Positions 22,172-32,190 of a stretch of DNA of 64,000 nt are shown here, piece after piece. The position numbers and the translations under genes are program-made. The DNA lies in assembly GCA_029298735.1 (NCBI GenBank), contig JANSLP010000098.1, positions 35,129 through 99,128 of the forward strand. Reading direction: 5' to 3'. Each line of letters begins with the position of its first letter. The first letter of the stretch is position 1. This DNA comes from Ophiostoma sp. CBS 140.51. Taxonomy: Eukaryota > Ascomycota > Sordariomycetes > Ophiostomatales > Ophiostomataceae. The notes beneath the pieces were generated by a model. It saw nothing but the letters and a program-made list of their open reading frames with translations, had not been told where the DNA came from and ran no database searches.

Positions 22172-23788
22172 TTATTTCCCGTTATCTCTCCTTGGGCCTT
22201 TTCCTCTCCGCATGCGGGCCTTCTTCGGGATCATTGGGGTTGGTCCAAGCAGCGCCTGAGACACCCTAGCCAAAGTTTGTTGAAGCTCAAAGATTCGTTG
22301 ATCCTGCAGGGCAATCCGACTTTCGACTTGAGCAGCTCGCTTCTCAAGACTCACGAGTCTTTTTCGAGTGCCATCTTTTCTGTGAGCACTCGCCACTCCC
22401 TCACTTGGCTGAGCTATGTTTTTGTCGTCTAGGCTCGAGTCGGTATCCGGCTTTTCTTCACTATTGCTGTCCCAGTTGCTTTCCTTATCGCTTTCGTGAC
22501 GCTCCTGGACATATCCTATGTTGTTGTTTGCCACATCGTTTGTGATAACATCTGTCAAGGCCTCAATTGTTTCCTGTGAATCAATGCCGGCTGTTTCGAC
22601 ATGAATCGAGTGGACTTTAGGAACGTCGAACTCGGTGTCGTGTGAGATGAGCTTCGACTCAGAGGCGATACCGATTGTGTTGGTCGCTGGAGTACTGTTA
22701 TCAGATGGCTTCACAAGCAGCGATTCCGCACTGGAGGTTTCGACACGATCCCACTTATTTAGCCACGTAGGGTCAAGATTTGTGCAGTCGTTGGGGTCGG
22801 TGAGCTTGCCAAGACGGTCAAGATCCAAACCGCTAACAATATTCCGTCCTTCGGCGTAGCAACGATCCGTACTTCCTACTTGAGCACCGACAGGCCATAT
22901 GATTGTATCAGACCCGTCTTGTCCAAGTCGAAATATACGACGTGCTGACTCTCGTGCACCGCTGATATGAGCCGAGACTTTGACAGAGACCAGGTACTTG
23001 TCGGTTGAAACATTGGCCTTTGTGACGCCCGGTCGCGAAAATATTGCGGCCACCCGAATCTCATGAGTTATGCCACGTTTGAGACGGCCATTTTCAAAGA
23101 CCTGCCAAAGAACAGCATTCGGAACGCGCTCATCGTTTTTCTCACCGGCTGGTCTTGACTTTTTAGCATCGCCTCTGGCCATGGACGTGCCATAGTCGGT
23201 GAACCGTTCGTCCCATGTCTGCTCAGCATCGCGCTTGATGCCTACTGACACATTTTGTCCAGCAAAACCGCCGGAAAATTTGACGCTCGGCGTGACGTTT
23301 GTTCGTTTGTGGGTGTCCGTGATGTTCCACATTTCCGGTCGTCGGAACGGTCCCCACGCAACCAGCTGAGGATCTGCGCCGTTCTTTGTGGCCGCTTTGA
23401 GCTTCAATTGAAGAGAAGCATAAGTCAAGCGGGTGCCGAATCCCTCTGTACCAAGTGCCAACCTAAGGACGACAAGCGTCATGGCCTCATCGTGCCCATT
23501 CGCATCCGGCTCGCCTTTCCAACCATCGATCAAAACGAGGCGGTCAACTGCAACCGTACAGCTCGAGCGGGTGTTTTCGTAGACTCGGTGACTTGTCTGG
23601 TTGCTGTAAAATGTTGATTTTGTAGAGCTCGTTCTGTCCGTCTCGAAGATCTCATACATATGAAGGTTCACCATATGATTTGTCCGTTGTGGTATGGCTG
23701 GCTGAGTGTCGTAAATATTGTCTTCGTCAGACGACTCTCCAGCGTCGAGAAAGTTGCCAGGCTCGCAATGAGCCGCGGAAGTCGTCAT
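22172..23788 (-). CDS. Fungal beta-rich protein of unknown function
   Basis: Intronless 538-residue frame. I recognise it only as one of a widespread ascomycete family of unknown function, with conserved VDRLVLIDGWKG (82-93), MTLVVLRLALG, LVAWGPFRRPEMWN (142-155), a glycine-rich FSGGFAGQNVSVGI (171-184) and an aromatic TWDERFTDYGTS. Residues 78-280 are predicted mostly beta strands. Residues about 340-470 form an acidic, S/D/E-rich linker. Residues 476-514 form a heptad-like coiled coil (SLEKRAAQVESRIALQDQRI), and the last 20 residues are strongly basic. There is no signal peptide. It lies downstream of and parallel to nothing but the subtilisin gene, and is divergent from the STAND gene, so a shared pathway is plausible. 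An effector cleaved by the protease is a hypothesis, not evidence. Confidence 0.75.
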   Translation of the reverse strand: MTTSAAHCEPGNFLDAGESSDEDNIYDTQPAIPQRTNHMVNLHMYEIFETDRTSSTKSTFYSNQTSHRVYENTRSSCTVAVDRLVLIDGWKGEPDANGHDEAMTLVVLRLALGTEGFGTRLTYASLQLKLKAATKNGADPQLVAWGPFRRPEMWNITDTHKRTNVTPSVKFSGGFAGQNVSVGIKRDAEQTWDERFTDYGTSMARGDAKKSRPAGEKNDERVPNAVLWQVFENGRLKRGITHEIRVAAIFSRPGVTKANVSTDKYLVSVKVSAHISGARESARRIFRLGQDGSDTIIWPVGAQVGSTDRCYAEGRNIVSGLDLDRLGKLTDPNDCTNLDPTWLNKWDRVETSSAESLLVKPSDNSTPATNTIGIASESKLISHDTEFDVPKVHSIHVETAGIDSQETIEALTDVITNDVANNNIGYVQERHESDKESNWDSNSEEKPDTDSSLDDKNIAQPSEGVASAHRKDGTRKRLVSLEKRAAQVESRIALQDQRIFELQQTLARVSQALLGPTPMIPKKARMRRGKGPRRDNGK

Positions 23789-24460
23789 GTTATTAGCACC
23801 GCTCCTTTGATATCTGTGAACAGAACGCTTTTCGGAATGCCAGATTGGGTCTTAACCTGGTCGAGTTTTCGTGATGCAAAGTATGATGGTGATTGTAAAA
23901 TGCGAATGGTGAATCTAGCGGGACGATACAGGAGCATAAATATACTGCCCCGTGAAAGGCATTGCCATAGTTGGTGAAAAACTTCAGAGCTCGAGTGGTT
24001 TTTTATCGCAGATGCGTCTGTACGTTGGACCCCCACACAACGGGTCAAATGACCACGCAAAACAGATATTGATACAAAATCTTGCAGCGGGTATTAAGTA
24101 CTTGTGGAGGGCCTTTTCGGACCCCAATGCAACCAACATGAGACCAGTGGTCGATATCAGCTTCCGCAACCAATTCTTGCAGGCGCAATGTTTTCCCATG
24201 GCGGGCGGTTAAAAATGCCTGTGTTGAAGGTACAGCAAAAAAAAAACCCAGAAAGTGGCTGGGTCAGCATAGAAAATCAATCGACACTGGATTTCAAGAA
24301 CGTTGTCGCCAACAACTTACTCACATTGTACTGGTAACAAAGAGTGCATCTCTCTATCGCCTGCCATAAACGTTCCTCCTACCTTCATGATATCCACCAC
24401 ATACCCCATTGTCTTGTCGTACCACAGCCTCACATTTTTTTCTTTAATTTTCAATTCAGC
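23789..24460. promoter_or_regulatory. Divergent promoter of beta-rich and STAND genes
   Basis: A 672-base region between two divergent starts. A TATATTTA box on the minus strand at 23937-23944 lies about 150 bases before the beta-rich gene. The last about 100 bases before the STAND start are CT-rich, as is common before fungal start codons. Co-regulation of the pair is inferred from this layout. Confidence 0.4.
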
Positions 24461-27400
24461 ATGTCGACCTTCCGGATCATGGCCATGGCTGCGGCAGGTG
24501 CTATCATAGCTGTCAGCTATACGTCAATGGGCAGGCAATCGGTACCCGTCTCTGCACATAACGATAACGAGAAGATCAAAGACTTAAGCCAGGAGAAGAC
24601 TTCAACAAAAAATTCCGATGGACATGAAGCGAATAGTCAAGACGAAAACCGCGAAACAGGCCCCATTGTCTCCGCAACACCTCAACCGGCCGGGCTAAAC
24701 GACAACCACAATGACACACTTGCTGACACGACAATGCCCGCTATCAAACAGAGAGACATACTTGATCTTGCTGATCAGAATCCTCATTTGAAGCCCAAGG
24801 ACGCGCACCACGATATCCAAGGCACTCCGAGCATGGCCAGCACAGAGCGGGGCCATGAGCAATACACTGCCCACGGCACTGTCGAGCCCCACAGCGACAC
24901 GGCAGCTGAAAGCGGCCAGCATTGTATGCAGCCAGACAAGCGATCGTCAAAACCAACCACACCTCAAACAGATACAGAAGCCGTCAAGACTTTGGCAGAC
25001 AAAAGTGCAACCGATCAGCGACAAGTGAGCAAGAGTGTCAGTGATGAACCAGCTGCGGTGTCAACAAACAAGAAAGTACTGGGAGATATGCCTTCCACCA
25101 ACGACAAAGGTTCTGCCACAACAAATCAGGCTACGCTAATCGATGATCACCAAGTCCCTTTAACGGACATCATTGGCGTTTTACGTTCCTCACATTCACA
25201 GAAGACGACACATACAACAAAAAGCACATCTACGACTGACTCCAAACAACGCAGGCCCTCAATGTCCACCAATGGCCGCCCAACCCGTTTACCTGTCAGT
25301 GGTGACTGGAGGGCTGCATTGGATGCCGACTTCCAAGCCACCTTCTGGAATAACGTATTCAAGCGAGTGGAAGATGACCTTCCTGAGTCAGATCTTACTT
25401 CTTGGATGGAACTATGCTACAATCACATCCGCGATGGAAGCAACCCAGACTCGATAATAGGCGAGATCAATCGCCTGGAGGGGAAATCTGCCTTCATCAT
25501 ATATGCTCGCTGTCTCCATAAAGATTTTCTGCAGCATCAGAAGACAGGGACAGGTTCTCATCTAGAAGAAGCTGATAAAGGCTCCCAGGGCGGCTCAGAT
25601 ACGGCAATTGCTATTGCTCTCAGGGAATCGAAGAAACTCTCTCCTGAATCAGTCGTTTGGGCTTTTGTTTATTTCACCCTTAAGGTATGACCTTCTTTTG
25701 TGGTGGACATCCACCTGTTGTACATGTCATGCCAACCACATAGAAGCCATCTAACACTTCTGCGCAGAGCCTCGAAAATATTGATGAAGTCCATGGCATG
25801 CGCAGTGCAAATTGTACGCGTATTATTTCGGTTATCGGGGCGGCACCTGCTTACATCACCTTTTCATATTATGTGCTCGAGTCATCAAACAGAGACTGCC
25901 GGAATTCACTGCCAGAGCTGATGTCGCCAGATACAGCTCCCGAAGAGTCGCCCATCGTCGCGCTTGCGGAGTTTTTAAAGGACTACTTGTGCCATTTAAT
26001 CAAAAGCGCAGTTTGGCTTGGGAAACCAGGGGACGTAGGTTTATATCAAACCCTTAAAGAACCGCCCTATATCAAGGCGCCCCTGGGGAACGTGTGGTTC
26101 TCGTTGAACGGAAACACTCTGCACACGAGCACAAAACAACTTTACAACTGGACCAGATCCAATCTTCGCGGAGGAAACAAAGATTTGCGTGAAAAGTTGT
26201 CGATATTTCAACCTTCATTCAATATCGGAGCCCCGGTCTACGAGGCAAATGTCGGAGAAGCCCTCAACCGTTTCCATTCTACAATATTTGACAACAAAAT
26301 CTACAAGGACTTCACCTCGTGGCCGTCAAAAAATTGGCGCAAAACCGGAGACAAAGAAGGATACCAGATACTCAGAGTCACTGCGGGCCCAGACTTCAAC
26401 GGGGATACTCTTCTTTCTGCGGTGAGCGACAATCTTTCAGGTGCCGACAGCAAAGTCATCTATCGGAGTGTCGTTGAATATTGGCGGCAAGGCGGCAAAG
26501 ACAAACGCGTGGGACTACACGGATACTGTAGTGCTGCTTTGAAACTGGCGAAACAGCTGATTTGCGACATTCTTCTCGGCCAGCCTTACCTATTCTCGCA
26601 TTTCGACGACATCTTTACGGATTCCTTTTCGGGACAACCGACCAATAAGCGGCGCCATTTCGATGACACAAGTGACTTCACAGCAATCACGATGCTCCTT
26701 CTACGCATTGTACAGGACACGAGTTTTAACCCGACATATGTGCTGGTCAGGGACATTGGGCAACATCAGAGCTCCGCCGGGGGTTGGCATCAAGTATCAA
26801 GTGTCGAAACTTTGCAAATCCTTGGCCTCATTGCCACGATAACTAGGTTGTGTTCGCGCATTCGATGGATTCTGACTTTGGACGACACGCACTGGGGACA
26901 ATTTGACCTCATTCTCGCATCTTTGGCCCCTGACACACGTCACCTGACGCTCAATATCCAGCCTGAATTGTCCCAGGATAACTTCAAGGACGCTGTCCGC
27001 TGGCAAGCCGCGAGCCGCACCGCCATGTACTGTTTTCCGCAGAAGTACGCGTTCCTCTCAGCCGCAGAAATCCAAGCCCATCCTCTATTTTTAATTGAGC
27101 AAGAGCGAGTAAAAAACCAAATTCCCAGACATCTAAAGGTTTCCAGCATGAACTGGGTCAGTGCGGCGGTGGACGTCCTTTTTCAATCCAATTGTCTACT
27201 TTGGGACTTCCCATTCTACATGAGTTATTTGGCAGAACACCACCCAACTCTTGATGAACTTTATACCTGGTCGATGTCGTTAGCTCTCGACTATCGTCCT
27301 GTGCCGAGCATTTCCAGTCAATCTACCATTCCTGACCTGCCCCATTTTTCCGATTCTACCGCCTACTGCACAAGCGTACTTGTTGTACTGAGCGCGGCTT

Positions 27401-30400
27401 ATCGTCCATTGCCCCTTGCTGAGACGGCCGCTCTCTGTCGACTTCCGCAGTCGGCTGAACCTGAAAGAATCATTGATCAGTTGTTGGGTGCTTTCCTCTG
27501 TCGAAGACTCTTGGACGGCGTCTGGCTTGCAAGCTACGCCTCTTCAAACGCAAGAAATTTCGTGGCACGGCAGTTTCTTCGTCTTCCCGGTCAGGCCGTG
27601 AGCTGTTCAGTTCATGTGGAGTTGGCAAAACGTTGTTTGTATCTTCTACTCGGCAAAATGAAATGCACACATGATGGCTTCTCAGAGCATGCCCATGACA
27701 TGTCTGACGATCCCATCCCCATCTCATATTCAATCCACATGTGGTTGCAACATCTTTCTGATGCCACATGCTGTGACAGTCATCATCCTGAGATTTTGGA
27801 TATGGCGGAGCATGTCCTCAGCATCCATCTGCCGGACTGGCTAGCCGAGATTGGCTGGGGACGTGGCGCCATTAGCGATTGCCTCACAATGCTACGCCGG
27901 TTCCTGGAAGGCTTCCTTGATGATCTTGCGACAAAAAAAGCTTTCCAATTCGAAGGGGATCCAGAAAAGTACAAAGCCACGGTTGGACAATATCTGGATG
28001 GTTTCAATACAATCCGTGTGTTCCGTGAAGCCATTTCCATCTTGCTATGGCATGATAAGTTGGCACAAGAAAGAGAACGGGCAATGCATGAGCATCAGAC
28101 AACTAAACAGGGTGGAGCGTACGAACATTCCGATGTCGACACCATCAAACAAAATCTGACCAAGAAGTTGCTGTTTTCCCCCGGATTCCATTCCCTTAAA
28201 AAAGATTTGTTTACCGACAGTCTGCCGTGGCTTACTGTTCCACCCGCGCTTGCCACAGACAGCGTCTGGGACGATTGCATGTACAAGATTACGCACGCCG
28301 ATGTCGTCCGCGGCTGCTGCTTTTCACCAGATGGCAAACTTGTCGCTTCGGCTGCTGATGACGAGCGCATCCGGCTCTGGAGCACTGAGACTGGGCTGCT
28401 TCAACACAGCTTCGTCGCCTTCCAGGGTTATGTGCTGGGTGTCTCAATGGTACCAAAAGACAACCCGTGCAAGTCCGCCTCGAGTTTCTACGTTAACAAT
28501 GAGTCCTTGATCGCTGCGTTTAGCCAGACGCAGATCAAGATGTGGGACACATTATCAGGCCAGGTCGTGTTTTCTGTGAGCAATCCGGACACAGAGATCA
28601 AAGCCATTGCTGTGTCTGCACACACCAACAAACTAGCGGCTGCTACCAGCGACGGATTGCTTGTTTGGGACTACAGTCAAGAAGAGGCGCTGTCAGATCG
28701 CTGTACCACCACAGACACAGAATTTGTGGCCTTGTCTCCGAACGGGAAATGGATGGCCTCAACTCGGAACAAGAGTATAGTGATTCATGACATTAAAAAC
28801 ACCAGCTCTGTGGCCTATGAGTTGCCACCTGCTCAAGAGACTACAAAAGCAACTTCTTCCGCTGCGACGGGCAAAATGGAACCTGTCCCTGAGGGGCACA
28901 TGGAAATCGTCACATGCCTTGCCTTCTCTCCAAACTCTCGCTATCTGGCATCGGGCTCCGAAGACCTGACAGTCCGCATTTGGGACTTGGAGTCACGAAA
29001 AACTATCGCAATTATGTTCTATCACTCACGAGCAGTGCGCAGTTTGGCATTCTCGCCTGGCGGCCTGTGCCTGATCGCTGGCTCCGCTGATAACTCAATC
29101 TCATTATGGGTGGCTGACGACGACGGCGCATGGCATGGCCTTGACTCCAACCCAGACATGGCCTCCCAGCCATCTAACATTCGCATCTGTCCCGATCGCG
29201 TCTTGTCAGATGAAGATGCCGGGGAGATCACGTCTATAGCCGTTTGTCCTTACTCGCCATCTCTTTCTTCACAAAGACCCTTTCCATTTTTCTGGCTTGC
29301 TTGTTCCTCCTGGGATTCAAACCTTCGGGTCTGGGACATGGATATCAGCACCATCGGGGGCAGTGAAAGCAGAGTCCTGGCCGAGCCGTCGCATGAGATG
29401 TACATAGATCTATACGGCATTCCGCCTCGGATAGACCATGATCCAAAACATGTCACCAGTATGGCAGTTTCGCCCAAAGGCGATATTGCCGCGACGGGGC
29501 ATCACAACGGCATGATACGTTTCTGGAGCACAACGACGGGCGAGCGATTAATGACAAGCACCCGTGGCTTCCATGGCAGTGATGGTTATGTAAAAGTATC
29601 CTATATCCGATTTTCGCCAGATGGACTACAGCTGGCGTCTATCGGGAATCGCCGTGCAGGAGAGTTTGTTCTTTGCATCTGGGATACGCCTGCGATATCG
29701 TCACGGCCGTCAACAGCGACATCAAGAACATCTGGTCATTACGATATGACAGGGTCAGCTACATCGCCATCGTCTGCACCATCGTCAACGAAGCGCTCGG
29801 CATCGTGGACTACGCTATCACCCAACAGCAGCGCGAGTCCACGACTTGTATATTTTAACAGTAACTACATCTCCGGTCTTTCATTTTCACCCGACGGTCG
29901 ACTTTTGGCCATCCTTAATATGAAGGACTTTGCCCTCGTTTTCAACATATTCGATGGGCGTACCAAAGAAACAATAGTGGGTGGCATCACGATCAACGTT
30001 ATGTTTCCAAAGGTGACATTCCATTATGACGTGTATGAGGAGACTATCGATCCCCTATGCTCTGCGTTTTCACCTGACGGAAAGCACCTTGCTGTTGGTA
30101 CAAGACCCGGCTACCTTCTGACGTGGTCTCTTGAAAAAAAAGAATACTCGTATGATCGTTATACCGCTTATCAAGGCTATATTGATATGCACAACATCAC
30201 GGCAATCGCATATTCCGACGATGGCAGGTTCATCGTCACTCAACTTCAAGGTAACCAGACGGGTTTTGCTCTTTGGACATGGGGCTTTACTGGGACTCAG
30301 AGCACATCTATGAAGTACCAAATCGTTCGGGGCAATCTCTACATGCCTTGGGTCAACCATAATCTCCGCATGGATGACAAACTTTACCCGGGCATCATAT

Positions 30401-30846
30401 TCACCGAGCACGGCCCGATCTGTTTCGACCTGACCGGAAAACGGGTCACAGATGTTGCAGCTACCATTCGCATTGACGAAGCTTTGGGTCAAATGTACCG
30501 AGACGGTTTCCCACTGGCATCCTTGGATACAGAAGAGGGGCGTGACGTCCTGGAAGCTGGCTCAGACTGGATACTACCATTTTGCGGTGTTTACAGCAAT
30601 GTCTTCAGATGGAACGACGAGTCGATTCCACTCCCTGGTCATCTCAAGGAAAAGCGTCACGGATTCAGATGGATCATGCATGGTAGGGTCGTTATGGTCA
30701 TCTGCAAGGGCGGTTTAATCTTCTTCCATGCAAGTGAAGATGCCGTTCCAGTCTCACAGCATGTTTCTTCCGTGCAGCCGGAAGTTGAAGGACGGTCAGA
30801 GGGCTCTGGCTCCGCTGTATCGGAAATTTTTGAGGAAATCTTCTAA
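24461..30846 (+). CDS. STAND/NACHT-like WD40 protein with decayed nucleotide-binding motifs
   Basis: Two exons, 24461-25684 and 25768-30846, encode 2,100 residues; the 83-base intron (GTATGA, CTAACAC, GCAG) is phase 0. Residues 7-22 are hydrophobic and could anchor the N terminus. Residues 30-280 are polar and T/S/D-rich, and a globular part starts near 281. Residues about 590-1000 align in layout with fungal NACHT proteins, but the P-loop position reads TAGPDFNGDTLL (about 613-624) without the GKT lysine, the Walker B position reads VLVRDIGQ, and the sensor strand reads WILTLDD. A helical arm (VLVVLSAAYRPLPLAE) follows. From about 1238 to the end there are around a dozen WD40 units, e.g. VVRGCCFSPDGK and VRIWDLES, enough for two propellers. 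ATG 24461 is chosen because family-unlike sequence precedes it. Confidence 0.8.
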
Positions 30847-32190
30847 GTTCTCATCTAGTGTTCTCCTAAAATAGTCTTTTATTTTCATAGTGTTTGGTGC
30901 GGAACGTCACTGCTTCTTCTATTCTCCGTTGTGATCATTTTTGTAGATCGATCTCAAGTTGCGAAATATATTCGTGTCGTAAATTTTGGTCTCTGTTACA
31001 GCCATGTCGTATTGTAATTGACATGTTCTGTTTCCATTTGTCTATGTTTTTTTAGACGCCGAAGAGTTTAAGTACAACTCCTGAATTGTTACAAGATATG
31101 TTAGATTCTAGTCAGCATTTTTAATATTTATGCTGATTTTTATGGGCAATTTTCCACTTCGGATCTAGAAAAAGCCAGAGTATATATTTGAAATAAAAAA
31201 AGAAACAGAAAAAAGACTACGCAGGAAATGAAGTAAATTGATATACCACTGAAACGGGGTGGAGAGTCGTGCCCTCTCTCTCTCTCTACAACGCCCACAA
31301 CCAAAAGGTGTCGTGTTTGCTGTATGAAAAAGGAGGAGCGCGCCACTCGCACGCTGTTTTGATGGCAGGTGTGTTTGGCAACGAAAGTATCCCAGAGTCA
31401 GTAAAAGCTTCCATTCTCCTCTCACCTTCACAGCATCTGATTAGAGGCCGCGAAAGCGGACCTTCTGATCAGGAGTCGTCCTCCTGCAACTCTCACGTGA
31501 CGTCGGGCGCCATCTACCGTACTAACGGCACGAGCCGCGTTGAACCTTATTCCTTTCGCTTCTCTCGATGCGCTTTTGATGATAATCGTTGTCTTGTTGT
31601 TCTTGTTGTCTGTCTGCGTGCTATTCTTCGTCCGTTTTTCGATGATTTCTTCCTTCTTTTTCTTCTCTCTTTCCTTTTTCTCTCCCCCGTCTCTTCTCTT
31701 CCCAAGTAATTTCCCTTCCTGCCCCACAAGTCCCTGCTTAATCATCAGGCCCGCTGTGCACACACCCTGAGGGCCGTGCTTTATCAGACAGTGGCCTCTG
31801 ATCAGGAGTTCAACAAGAAAGACAAAAGAGGAGGAACAAAGAGGGAGTATGCCCAAAAGAGGGCACGACCTCGATGTCCCAACTCACCACTAGTTCAGAT
31901 TTAAAACCGTTGCAGTAGATTGCTTTGATCATATGACCGCACATGATGTCCCGGTTGTCTAGAGGTGTGGCGGAGATAAAACCGATATCTCGTGGTTCAC
32001 GGGCATAACGGCCCAGGATCCGATGGCTCCACCCAAATTGTATCCATCTCCGCGCCGCGGAATTTCCGCGGACTTTTCGTCTTTTATCGACAATCGCATT
32101 ATATGCAGCGTGTGCCTTTGAGAGAGAGCAGATACAATCCGCTCCGCGGATGAGAAAAACATCAAACAAACGAAAACAACAGCAGAAAAT
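30847..32190. other. 1.3-kb intergenic region
   Basis: AT-rich 3' flank of the STAND gene (to about 31200), then a T/C-rich stretch (31600-31720) and the promoter of the Zn2Cys6 regulator. Open frames here are compositional and without domains. Confidence 0.4.
32055..32071. promoter_or_regulatory. CCGCGGAA-T-TTCCGCGG inverted repeat
   Basis: Perfect 8-base arms around a single T, containing CGG-N5-CCG, 120 bases before the start of the Zn2Cys6 regulator. The same TCCGCGGA core recurs at 32143-32150. This is a plausible binding site for a Zn2Cys6 dimer, perhaps the regulator itself. Confidence 0.5.
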
